A stretch of 64,000 bases of DNA from UBA5704 sp036264355 (GCA_036264355.1 DATARD010000407.1:4581-68580), one strand, 5' to 3'. Counted from the stretch's first letter, positions 39,790 to 47,067 are shown. The notes: a model not told the origin generated them from the sequence alone. Translations and numbers: made by a program.

Positions 39790-39836
39790 ACGCTCCGAGA
39801 TCTTCTGACGGCGCATTGTGGAGGTCGAACGGCACC
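39576..39836 (+). repeat. Direct repeat, left copy (Agl23 3' end plus array fragment)
   Basis: Bases 39576-39786 are nearly identical to 41549-41757. Bases 39807-39836, just after the Agl23 stop, match about one and a half units of the 21-bp array found at 41794-42280 (for example TTGTGGAGGTCGAACGGC). So the left copy ends in the same kind of array as the right copy, although nearly all units are missing. Confidence 0.85.
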
Positions 39837-39892
39837 TCGCCACCGGCGCTTCCAGTCCTTGCTCAGCCGGATTGGGTCGAGTTGCACAAAAC

Positions 39893-39907
39893 TTAACCCC
39901 GGGTTAA
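39893..39907. promoter_or_regulatory. Palindromic operator candidate upstream of abiEi
   Basis: TTAACCC and GGGTTAA form a perfect 7-base inverted repeat around one central base, ending ten bases before the abiEi ATG. AbiEi proteins repress their own promoter by binding inverted repeats, so this is a plausible autoregulatory site. The ribosome-binding region is inside or next to it. Confidence 0.55.
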
Positions 39908-39917
39908 TGTTCGTGCG

Positions 39918-40511
39918 ATGGCTGGACCAGTCAAGACCCACGGAAGCGCTCCGGATTGGAATGCGCTCTTCACCACTGCGCAGGCCCAAAATGGCTATTT
40001 CACGACCGCGCAGGCCGCCGCAGCGGGTTACTCGCCGCCGCTCCTCCACAAGTATCTCGCCAATGAGAAGGTGACCCGCGTGCGACGAGGCATCTATCGT
40101 CTCGTTCACTTCCCGGCTGGCGAGCAGGAGGATCTCATCGCTCTCTGGCTCTGGGCCGAGCAGGTAGGCATCTTTTCTCACGAGACCGCGCTCGCACTGC
40201 ACGACCTCTCCGACGCGCTGCCCGCCAAGGTCCACATGACGACTCCAATAAGCTGGCGGCGACGGCGGCTCCGGGTGCCCGCCGGCCTCGTTCTGCACTA
40301 TGCCGACCTGGACGATATCGATCGCGTGTGGTTCTCGGCCGTGCCCGTCACGTCGCCGCGAAGAACCCTGCGAGATTGCATCGAGGCGAACGTCTCGCCC
40401 GATCTCGTACGCCAAGCGGTTCTTGAAGCGCGACGGCGCGGGCTCATCTCAGAAGAGGACGGTGCCGCGCTCATCGCCGACCTCGACCGAGCGTCCGAGA
40501 GCTCCCGATGA
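39918..40511 (+). CDS. abiEi: AbiEi-type antitoxin
   Basis: The 197-residue protein has an N-terminal winged-helix domain (FTTAQAAAAGYSPPLLHKYL, VRRGIYRLVHFPAGEQEDL) typical of the AbiEi_4 family, and a C-terminal half with GIFSHETALALHDLSDALP, VHMTTPISWRRRR and TSPRRTLRDCIEANVSPDLV. It should be the antitoxin and repressor of a type IV AbiE system. The stop overlaps the AbiEii start by four bases (ATGA), the usual arrangement. The module lies between direct repeats of the Agl23 3' end, suggesting recent rearrangement. Confidence 0.88.
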   Translation: MAGPVKTHGSAPDWNALFTTAQAQNGYFTTAQAAAAGYSPPLLHKYLANEKVTRVRRGIYRLVHFPAGEQEDLIALWLWAEQVGIFSHETALALHDLSDALPAKVHMTTPISWRRRRLRVPAGLVLHYADLDDIDRVWFSAVPVTSPRRTLRDCIEANVSPDLVRQAVLEARRRGLISEEDGAALIADLDRASESSR

Positions 40512-41418
40512 TCCGGCGCTACGCGACACCGCTTGCTTTCAAGCAGGCGCTCGAGCAGAGGATCAAATCCTCGTCGACCACCGGAGTCGACTTTGCGCGC
40601 CGACGCCAATTGCTCGTTTTCGAGCGGTTTCTCGCTCGTGTTGTCTCAATCGTCGGCGAGGCGGTAACTCTCAAGGGCGGCTTGGTTCTCGAAATGCGCC
40701 TCGCCCAGGCTCGCACCACCAAAGACATCGATCTGCGCATGATGGGGTCGGCCGACGGCGTACTCGACCGGCTTCAGACTGCCGGGCGTCTCGATCTCGG
40801 CGACTACATGTCTTTTGAGGTCCGGCCGGACTTCGACCATCCCGCGATCCGGAACGCGGGGATGCAGTACGATGGCTATCGCTATCGCGCCGAGTGCCGC
40901 CTCGCCGGGGTGGTCTATGGCCGCCCGTTTGGGGTCGACGTGGCCTTTGGAGATCCGCTCGTCGGCGAGCCCGATCTGGTAGTGGCCGACGACCTCCTCA
41001 ACTTCGCGGGCATTGCGCCTCCCACGCTGCGCCTGTACCCGGTCGTCTCCCACATCGCCGAGAAGCTGCATGCCCTCACCATGCCGAGAAGCCGGCCGAA
41101 CACTCGGGTGAGGGATCTTCCCGACATCGCCCTGCTTGCCATGACTGGTCCGATTGAAGGCGCGGCGCTTCGTTTGGCGCTCGATAAGACGTTCGGGTTC
41201 CGAGGCACCCACACTCCCTGCCGGAGGTTGTTCCCGCTCCGCCGACGTTCTGGGGAGGACCTTACCGTGCGCTGGCTACCAGCGATGAGCTTATCTGGGG
41301 GACCCTTGCGGAGGCCACGAGAGCCGTGTCAGAGTTTCTCGACCCTGTGCTCAATTCAGCCACCTGTGGAACTTGGGAACCGAAGGATTGGCTCTGGATG
41401 CGCCACGCGCAGCAATGA
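40508..41418 (+). pseudogene. abiEii: Frameshifted AbiEii-type nucleotidyltransferase toxin
   Basis: The first 235 residues match AbiEii: VTLKGGLVLEMRLAQARTTK then DIDLRMMG (nucleotidyltransferase motif), RYRAECRLAGVVYGRPFGVD, HIAEKLHALTMPRSRPNTRV and RDLPDIALLAMTGP. After FGFRGTHT the frame turns into unrelated residues ending at 41437. The expected C terminus is in another frame: LPEVVPAPPTFWGGPYRAL, then TLAEATRAVSEFLDPVL and GTWEPKDWLWMRHAQQ, stopping at 41418. One base is missing near 41212-41219, in a CCC run. The toxin is therefore probably inactive or altered, while its antitoxin is intact. Confidence 0.75.
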
Positions 41419-41488
41419 ATCCCTCTCTACGGTCTAGTAGAGCCTGACTTCGGTCTAGCTAGGTGCACCGGACATAGCCGGAACACTC

Positions 41489-41548
41489 GCCTGGCACCTG
41501 TGACAGCTCAATGAGATCAGTCTGGTCCGAGTTCTCGGCATGTCGGCC
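41489..41548 (+). pseudogene. Fragment of a HigA-like antitoxin gene, copy 1
   Basis: A 60-base block with GCTCAATGAGATCA and GTTCTCGGCATGTCGGCC also occurs, with extra sequence between its parts, at 42296-42417. In the second copy it is part of a HigA-like C terminus. Copy 1 is joined directly to the duplicated Agl23 3' end at 41549. Confidence 0.5.
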
Positions 41549-41757
41549 GTACCTGCGCGACCTGGAGCACACCCTCTGGAAGGCCGACGTCCGCGGCGAG
41601 CCGACCGAAGACGTCCTCCTCGCCGACCCGAGCCAGGACCAGGTGCTCCATCCACTTCTCGGCCGCGGCTACCGCCGCAAGGAGTTCCTCCTCCGTCCCA
41701 GCGTGCCGATTGAAGTCTGGGGTGCGCGGAGATCTCTGGCCCGAAGAGCCGGCGGCC
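41549..41757 (+). repeat. Direct repeat, right copy of the Agl23 3' end
   Basis: This block repeats 39576-39786 with a few substitutions and one added base (CTGGGGTG for CTGGGTG) that shifts the frame before the end. It still reads LEHTLWKADVRGEPTED and QDQVLHPLLGRGYRRKEFLL. It is not expressed as a gene; it marks the right end of the segment holding the AbiE module. Confidence 0.85.
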
Positions 41758-41793
41758 GCCCGTTAAGAGCAAAACCTCTCTTCGAGGAGATTG

Positions 41794-42280
41794 GTCGAGG
41801 TCGAACGGCTCGTTGTCGAGGTCGAACGGCTCGTTGTCGAGGTTGAACGGCTCGTTGTCGAGGTCGAACGGCCCGTTGTGGAGGTCGAACGGCGCGTTGT
41901 GGAGGTTGAACGGCCCGTTGTCGAGGTTGAACGGCCGTTGTCGAGGTCGAACGGCGCGTTGTGGAGGTTGAACGGCCCGTTGTGGAGGTCGAACGGCGCG
42001 TTGTGGAAGTCGAACGGTACGTTGTCGAGGTCGAACGGCTCGTTGTCGAGGTCGAACGGCGCGTTGTGGAGGTCGAACGGTACGTTGTCGAGGTCGAACG
42101 GCGCGTTGTGGAGGTTGAACGGCCCGTTGTCGAGGTCGAACGGCGCGTCGTGGAGGTCGAACGGCGCGTCGTCGTTGGAGGTCGAACGGCGCGTTGCGGC
42201 AAGGCTCCGGAATCTTGCGGCGATTCGCCGGAGCATTGCGGCGTTGCCCCGGAGCCTTGCGGCGCTGCTCCGTCGCTCCT
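41794..42280. repeat. Tandem array of 21-bp units with short dyads
   Basis: At least 18 full units run from about 41794 to 42195. Each contains AACG-three bases-CGTT, a short dyad, repeating every 21 bp. Within units, the differences seen are at the centre of the dyad (GCT, GCC, GCG or GTA) and at a few other sites. In the plus-strand frame Val-Glu-Val-Glu-Arg-X-Val, all the other variable sites are silent and X is Leu, Pro, Arg or Tyr. One unit (near 41930) is short by one base. From about 42196 four more 21-bp units of a different sequence (CTTGCGGCG, CCGGAGC) follow. Open frames on both strands are a by-product of the repeat length. Confidence 0.9.
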
Positions 42281-42314
42281 CTGCCCAGCCTGAGCGCCTG
42301 GCACCTACACTACC

Positions 42315-42523
42315 CCACCGGGAGTCTCATTCTCGCGGCTCAATGAGATCATCTGGGGCAAGCGCGCCGTCACTCCCCACACAGCCTCCGCCTGGCCCGA
42401 GCTCTCGGCATGTCGGCCGACTTTTGGCTGGGCCTGCAACAGGACTGGGACCTCTGGCACACCTTGCGCAACGAGACTGCGGCTCAAATCGACCGACTCG
42501 TGCCCCTGCGCCTCCCTGCGTAG
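42315..42523 (+). pseudogene. HigA-like antitoxin fragment, copy 2, frameshifted
   Basis: The sequence reads VSFSRLNEIIWGKRAVTPHT, then after a one-base shift near 42384 continues SLRLARALGMSADFWLGLQ, QDWDLWHTLRNETAAQIDRL and ends at a TAG. This is the C-terminal half of an XRE/HigA antitoxin (NEIxxGKRAVTxxTALRLARxLG...FWLxLQ). The N-terminal half is missing and no HigB toxin gene is adjacent. It is a relic in the rearranged island. Confidence 0.65.
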
Positions 42524-42640
42524 CCGGAGAGGTGCCAATTGAAGCTACCCACCGCGAAACCGCCACCGCCGACCGCGTCCGAGAAATCGCCGCCTCGCTC
42601 AATCGATCGCAGAAAGCTCCGTAGCGGGAGTAGCGCCATT

Positions 42641-42716
42641 CCTGGGAGCGTTGGCGTCTCGCCGGCTTTTTTTACGTCCTCACGGAAGTTGCCGGCGAGA
42701 CGCCAGCGCTCCCAGG
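42641..42716. repeat. Long inverted repeat, MITE/REP-like
   Basis: Two 26-base arms (42641-42666 and 42691-42716) differ at one position only and are separated by 24 bases including a T run. The arms begin CCTGGGAGCG and end CTCGCCGGC. As RNA it would fold into a very stable hairpin with no gene inside. It sits among degraded genes, as expected for a dispersed palindromic element. Confidence 0.8.
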
Positions 42717-42813
42717 GTGAAAACCAGAAGAACGAGCCAGCGCGCGGTCACACCGGCTGTGGTATAAACGCCCTTCCTTCGCGGGCGACCGCGACAACCC
42801 AAGGAGGTGTGCC

Positions 42814-43028
42814 ATGTCTCACAACGACCGCTTCGCCGACCTCCCCTGCTTTCGAGCCCACCAGTAAGAGAAAGAAGGGCTACCCGTCCGAGACGCGCGT
42901 GAAGCGTGGACCTCGGATCGTGCATGGGGACAAAGAGCTTCTCGAGAAACTAGGCCGGAACGATCTCTGTCCCTGCGGCTCGGGCCACCGCTTTCAAGAG
43001 CTGCTGTCTCGGGACCGGCCGCTTTTGA
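42814..43028 (+). pseudogene. SEC-C motif protein, two frameshifts
   Basis: A perfect AAGGAGGTG precedes the ATG (MSHNDRFADLP). The continuation lies in another frame: KRKKGYPSETRVKRGPRIVH, GDKELLEKLGRNDLCPCGSG. The metal-binding SEC-C tail then needs a second shift to read HRFKSCCLGTGRF and stop at 43028. Shifts are near 42845 and 42993, both in short homopolymers. The intact form would be about 70 residues, with CPCGSG...CC binding zinc as in SecA's C-terminal domain. A good ribosome site and terminator show it was a real gene. Confidence 0.65.
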
Positions 43029-43066
43029 CGGCACCGGCCGCCATCACTACTTTTAGAGATTGACCC

Positions 43067-43093
43067 GAAGGGCCGTCGATGCGACGGCCCTTC
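43067..43093 (+). terminator. Hairpin after the SEC-C pseudogene
   Basis: Perfect 12-base arms (43067-43078 and 43082-43093, GAAGGGCCGTCG and complement) with a three-base loop lie 39 bases past the SEC-C stop and are followed by ATCTCG. It is a strong terminator stem. Confidence 0.65.
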
Positions 43094-43135
43094 ATCTCGT
43101 AGAGAGAAATCAGAAAAAGGAGCCGTGCGCGAGTC

Positions 43136-44269
43136 ATGCTCCAAGGCCAAAGATCCAGGCTGCTCTCCCTTCTGATATGGGTACCGCTGCTGTTCGTGTC
43201 TTCCTGCACGAAACAAGACAAGGTGCCCCTCCCCAAGGACAGCGTTGGTGGCTCAACGGCACACCCTGCCACGCAACCGAACAGCATTACGCCCAGGCCG
43301 GATACGATCAACAAGCTTGCCGGTCGCGAACAGATAAGCCAGTACATACGTCGGATGTTCCAGGACAAGGCGGGGAACATCTGGTTCGGTACGGAAACCG
43401 ACGGCGTGTGCCGGTACGATGGACGATCGCTCATCTACTTCACGCCGCAGGTGGACGGGTTGAGCGGCACTGCGGTGCGGGACATGGCGCAGGATGAGCG
43501 GGGGGACCTGTGGTTCGCCACGCGAGGCGGCGTATCGCGCTACGATGGAACAACGTTTATCCGGTTCAAAACAACGGATGGTCTGGCCAATGATCAGGTC
43601 TGGAGCCTGTTGCTGGACCGGACCGGAGCCTTCTGGTTCGGTACCGAGGGCGGGGTCTCGCGCTTCAATGGAAAGATCTTTACCACGTTCCCGATCCCTG
43701 CCGCGGACCTCATCCAATCTCCACGTGCGGATCAAAGCTCGAAGCTGATCTACAGCATTATCCAGGACAAGGCTGGGCACATCTGGTTCGGTTCCAATGG
43801 TGGCGGTGTCTATCGTTACGATGGATCATCGTTGACCAACTTCTCGGAGAAGGAGGGGCTCTGCAACAATTTCGTTCAATCGATCATCGAGGACCGGGCC
43901 GGGAACCTGTGGTTCGGCACCCGCTTCGGGGGGCTGTGCAAGTATGACGGAACCGCCTTCACGAGGTTCACGAGGAAGGAAGGCCTGACGAAAGATTCCG
44001 TCTGGACGCTGTACCAGGATCAGGCCGGCATCATTTGGGCGGGAACGGCCGGCGGTGGCGCATGCCGCTATGACGGGAAAACGTTGACCTGCTATGGAGA
44101 AAAGGATGGTCTTGGCAATCTGTATGTCCAGAGCATTCTGGAAGATACCAACGGACAGCTTTGGTTCGGGACCTCCGGCGGGGTGTACCGCTTCAATGGG
44201 AAGACGTTCACCAATTTCACGAAAGAGGACGCCCTTCGGCAGTTGGGCGATCATCCTGAAGCGCCATGA
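43136..44269 (+). CDS. Two-component-regulator-propeller lipoprotein
   Basis: The 377-residue product has a lipoprotein signal (LLSLLIWVPLLFVSSC), with Cys at residue 24 as the lipid site. The rest is about seven propeller units of around 42 residues with GNIWFGTETDGVCRYDGRSL and similar segments (IWFGSNGGGVYRYDGSSL, LWFGTRFGGLCKYDGTAF). These match the regulator-propeller repeats common in Bacteroidetes sensors, but no kinase is attached. Its base composition is visibly lower in GC than its neighbours, so it looks transferred. The role is probably surface binding or sensing. Confidence 0.8.
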   Translation: MLQGQRSRLLSLLIWVPLLFVSSCTKQDKVPLPKDSVGGSTAHPATQPNSITPRPDTINKLAGREQISQYIRRMFQDKAGNIWFGTETDGVCRYDGRSLIYFTPQVDGLSGTAVRDMAQDERGDLWFATRGGVSRYDGTTFIRFKTTDGLANDQVWSLLLDRTGAFWFGTEGGVSRFNGKIFTTFPIPAADLIQSPRADQSSKLIYSIIQDKAGHIWFGSNGGGVYRYDGSSLTNFSEKEGLCNNFVQSIIEDRAGNLWFGTRFGGLCKYDGTAFTRFTRKEGLTKDSVWTLYQDQAGIIWAGTAGGGACRYDGKTLTCYGEKDGLGNLYVQSILEDTNGQLWFGTSGGVYRFNGKTFTNFTKEDALRQLGDHPEAP

Positions 44270-44336
44270 AGCTGTCCACAAACCCCTGAAGTGCGGCGAG
44301 ACGTTGCGTGAGGGTCAGGCTGAGCATCCAGGGAGC

Positions 44337-45104
44337 TCAGAAGAACGAGCCGTGCGCTAGGAAGTAGCTGTAGCCGACGTACATGCCGCCGGTGATGCGG
44401 GGACCGAGGGCGATGAGGGCGGCGAGGCTTGCGAGGGCGTGGGAGAGAGCGATGGGAATGAGGTTCGGATTCCGCTCGTAGAGCCAGCACCAGGCGAGCC
44501 CGGCGAGAAAGGTTGCCGGGGTCAGGAAGGGGTTAGGGAAGTGGATGAGGGCGAAGAAGCCGGCGGCGACCAGGAAGGCGGCGCGGCGTCCGAAGCTCTC
44601 TTTGGCTTCGCGGAAGACGACGGTCTGCAGGATGAACTGCTGCACCAGCGCCCAGAGCACGAGCCCGCCGAAGCGTAGGATCATGTTGTCGCGCGGCTGG
44701 ACGGTGCCGAGCTCCCAGCCGGCCGCGACGAGGAGGAGCACGGCGGGGAGGGTCATGCCCAAGGCCCACCGCAGCCCCGGCGCCAGGGCTTGGCGCTGGA
44801 ATCCCCACGGACCGCCCTCCCGCCGGTTGTCCCAGGCGCAGAAAGCCAGCGCGGCCAGGATCGCCAGAGCTCCGATGCCGTGCGCCACTCCCGCCAGCGG
44901 GACGACGACCCACAGGTAGCCGGCGAGCAGAGTGAGGATGATCAGGGTCGTTTTCAAGCTGCGAGCGTCTCCGGACGTCACGCGGCTGTCACACGCGTGA
45001 AACACGGATGATACGCCCTTTTGCGCGTGCTCGGCGATGTGCATCAGCAGCCCGATCAGGTCGTCGGCAGCCGCCGGAGTCCGGGCGAGGGGCTTCCATT
45101 GCAA
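44337..45104 (-). CDS. CPBP-family intramembrane protein with altered active site
   Basis: The product is 255 residues, although a GTG start at 44981 giving about 214 residues is plausible. It has six or seven hydrophobic segments. The CPBP/Abi domain is recognisable from LVQQFILQTVVFREAKESFG, FFALIHFPNPFLTPATFLAG and LIPIALSHALASLAAL. Family members usually have EExxxR in the first motif; here the two Glu are replaced by Gln (QQ), although two His-containing motifs remain. A peptidase activity is therefore uncertain. It is convergent with the propeller gene and stands alone. Confidence 0.7.
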   Translation of the reverse strand: MQWKPLARTPAAADDLIGLLMHIAEHAQKGVSSVFHACDSRVTSGDARSLKTTLIILTLLAGYLWVVVPLAGVAHGIGALAILAALAFCAWDNRREGGPWGFQRQALAPGLRWALGMTLPAVLLLVAAGWELGTVQPRDNMILRFGGLVLWALVQQFILQTVVFREAKESFGRRAAFLVAAGFFALIHFPNPFLTPATFLAGLAWCWLYERNPNLIPIALSHALASLAALIALGPRITGGMYVGYSYFLAHGSFF

Positions 45105-45174
45105 CTTGTCTATGAGTTAAAGTCGGCCCGCGGCCGGTAAATACACCATGGTCTGCTTACTAGGAGAAGTACTG

Positions 45175-45396
45175 ATGCGAAAGAGCTCTTTCATCAAGCT
45201 AGGATGTGCCGCCCTGATCGCAGCTTCCACGATGCTGGCCTCGGCGCCCGCACAGGCTGCCCATACCGCTCCCCTCTGCCTCTACAGCTACACGCAGTCG
45301 AATGGCGACGTCTGTACCTACAACGGGCTGTCGAACCACTGCTGCACCTACATCAAGAGCGACGGCAGCAATTGCCCGCCGATCTGCAACAACTAA
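45175..45396 (+). CDS. Small exported Cys-rich protein
   Basis: The 73-residue product starts at the ATG at 45175 with AGGAGA eight bases upstream. Its signal peptide (LGCAALIAASTMLASAPAQA) is followed by a mature part of about 45 residues with six Cys: LCLYSYTQSNGDVCTYNG, NHCCTYIK, NCPPICNN. It resembles the 26945-27139 product in size and design (Cys- and Asn/Tyr-rich) but is not a copy. A hairpin follows. The function is unknown; a secreted disulphide peptide is likely. Confidence 0.65.
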   Translation: MRKSSFIKLGCAALIAASTMLASAPAQAAHTAPLCLYSYTQSNGDVCTYNGLSNHCCTYIKSDGSNCPPICNN

Positions 45397-45413
45397 CCTC
45401 ATAGCGTAGAGCC

Positions 45414-45453
45414 GGCGGCGGGCGCGGGCGCTTGGAGGTCCGTTCCCGCCGCC
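45414..45453 (+). terminator. Possible hairpin after the Cys-rich gene
   Basis: Nine-base G/C arms (45414-45422 and 45445-45453) with a 22-base loop are 17 bases after the stop. The loop is long, so this is a weak call. Confidence 0.35.
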
Positions 45454-45520
45454 ACTCATTGAACCTCATCGAGCCGGACTTGCGGACCGCAGTCCGGGTG
45501 ACGTGGCCCGTGCCCCGCGC

Positions 45521-46765
45521 TCAAACGCGCGCGAGGCACTCCTGGATGCTCTTCTCGATCGCCTTGGCGCTTCTCGCGGCGGCTCCCGCATCGCTGGCGT
45601 GAACAGGCCAGCGCGCCACGGCGGCGGCGACCTCGGCCAGGATCTCCTGGGCTTCGCGGCCAGAAATCCCGGCGAGCTCCGCCAGTTTCAGGAAATGGCT
45701 GCGCGCCGGGGCGCGCCCTTCTCCGGCGATGGTCATGGTGTGCTCGCCCGCGGGGCCGGACGCGAAGACGAGGTCGTAGGCGGGGGCCAGCTCCCAGGTT
45801 CCTTCGGTGGTCATGCGGAAGGCGAAGTTCTTCACATGGTCGTCCCGGTTGTGCGCCAGGACGTTGAAGACCATCCGGCGGTAGCATTCCAGAACGTCCT
45901 GGTGATTCTTGGTCAGGATCCGCGTCACCTCCAGGAGCTGGCTGTAGTCGCAGCTCGGAATGCGGAAGTTGGCGTGGATGAGGTTGCCGAAGGTGTGCAC
46001 GTGGAAACGGTGGTTGCCCTGACGGTCAAACCGTTCAGCGCCGAAGAACCGGTCTCCCTGGGCCGTCTCGAAGAGCAGGGTGGGCGGCATGGTGATCCCG
46101 GCCTCTTTCGCCATCAGGGAGTAGGCGAGCTCGGCCGGCCCGGCATCCGGCGCGTCTTTCCGGGCGGCGAGCTTGACGATCCAATGCGTATAGCCCGTGG
46201 GCAGGTCGTCCTCCCCCGAAAGGATCTCGTCTCCCGAGACTCCGACCAGCACTTTCGGCCGCGCTCCGCCCGGGCTGCCGCCGGCGCGCAAGAGCTGCGG
46301 CAGCACTTCCTTGGCGGTGCCTTGGATCACCTCTCGGGAGGCGCGAGCCATCGCGTGCAGGTCGAGCTGCCGCGCCAGGCGGTCCGCGGGATCGGCCGGC
46401 GGATGATAGGTGAGCGCTCCCATGGTTCTCGTTCCCAGATAGGCCAGCCGATCGAGCACCGACACTTCGGCGAGGGCGAGGCCCTGCTGGGTGAAGAACC
46501 GATCCATGAGCAGCAATCCCCATCCGTCCGGCAACGAGTCGTCGAAGAGACCGAAGATGGGGCCGAAGGCGTGATCCCGATGCTCGAGAAGACCCGGCTG
46601 CGGCGGCAGCTTGAAGGGAGACAGCCAGAGAGGATTGACCAGGAAGGCCGGGTCGTACTCGAAGTAGATCTGCCGGCTGGCCGGCCGCGGCCCGGATTCC
46701 GCCAACCGTCCGACGACGCGCTCCAGGCCCGGCTGCTGGACGAGACGCACCTCCAGGCTTTTCAT
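45521..46765 (-). CDS. hipA: HipA-like serine/threonine kinase toxin
   Basis: The 414-residue protein starts at the ATG at 46765, which overlaps the hipB stop by four bases. Motifs: VGVSGDEILSGEDD (P-loop region), YTHWIVKLAARK (ATP-binding Lys), AELAYSLMAKEAGITMPP, FFGAERFDRQGNHRFHVHTF, catalytic FNVLAHNRDDHVKNFAF (about 300) and LAPAYDLVFA (metal-binding Asp). All kinase residues look intact. HipA phosphorylates GltX or other targets and causes growth arrest and persistence; the target here is unknown. The N-terminal domain is that of phosphatidylinositol-kinase-like HipA proteins. Confidence 0.88.
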   Translation of the reverse strand: MKSLEVRLVQQPGLERVVGRLAESGPRPASRQIYFEYDPAFLVNPLWLSPFKLPPQPGLLEHRDHAFGPIFGLFDDSLPDGWGLLLMDRFFTQQGLALAEVSVLDRLAYLGTRTMGALTYHPPADPADRLARQLDLHAMARASREVIQGTAKEVLPQLLRAGGSPGGARPKVLVGVSGDEILSGEDDLPTGYTHWIVKLAARKDAPDAGPAELAYSLMAKEAGITMPPTLLFETAQGDRFFGAERFDRQGNHRFHVHTFGNLIHANFRIPSCDYSQLLEVTRILTKNHQDVLECYRRMVFNVLAHNRDDHVKNFAFRMTTEGTWELAPAYDLVFASGPAGEHTMTIAGEGRAPARSHFLKLAELAGISGREAQEILAEVAAAVARWPVHASDAGAAARSAKAIEKSIQECLARV

Positions 46766-47067
46766 GCGCGGCCCCGGCGACGGATGGGTAGTGTCTCGGC
46801 TGCTTCGAGCTCGGCGAGCGACGCAGCGCGCGCGGGCTGCAACAGGGCGTCGAAATCGTCCAACCGGTTGAGCGCGAAGGCGAGCGCGAGCAGATGCTGG
46901 AGCGAGGCGCGGCCGGACGCCTCGAAGCGCCGGAGCGAGGCCAGGCTGACTCCGGACCGTTCGGCCAGCGTGGACTGCTTCCAACCCCTGGCCAGCCGCA
47001 GTGCCCTGACCCGGGCGGCCAGGGTCTTGCTGACCTGCTCGGGTGTCTGGAGTGAAAATCCATCCAT
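46762..47067 (-). CDS. hipB: HipB-like XRE antitoxin
   Basis: The 101-residue XRE protein has its helix-turn-helix at about 20-75: VRALRLARGWKQSTLAERSG, VSLASLRRFEASGRASLQHL. The C terminus is Arg-rich (LPIRRRGRA). It should neutralise the kinase encoded next and repress the operon. The upstream 130 bases contain an A/T-rich TAGTATA region, a promoter candidate. The stop overlaps the hipA start (ATGA). Confidence 0.85.
   Translation of the reverse strand: MDGFSLQTPEQVSKTLAARVRALRLARGWKQSTLAERSGVSLASLRRFEASGRASLQHLLALAFALNRLDDFDALLQPARAASLAELEAAETLPIRRRGRA

Noticed and set aside
39776..39843. tRNA-like or attachment site at the end of the Agl23 gene
   Set aside because: The duplicated 3' end is coding sequence of a membrane protein gene; no cloverleaf or integrase is present.
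41794..42280. CRISPR array or integron
   Set aside because: The unit is 21 bp with no spacers, and no integrase or attC-like structure is seen.
41669..42624. Open frames on both strands over the 21-bp array, read as long repeat proteins
   Set aside because: A 21-bp unit without stops opens several frames at once. I report the silent-change pattern separately but do not call a gene because one unit is a base short and there is no ribosome-binding site.
42539..43063. 174-codon frame covering the long inverted repeat and SEC-C gene
   Set aside because: It joins unrelated sequence; the real coding start is the ATG at 42814 with a perfect ribosome-binding site.
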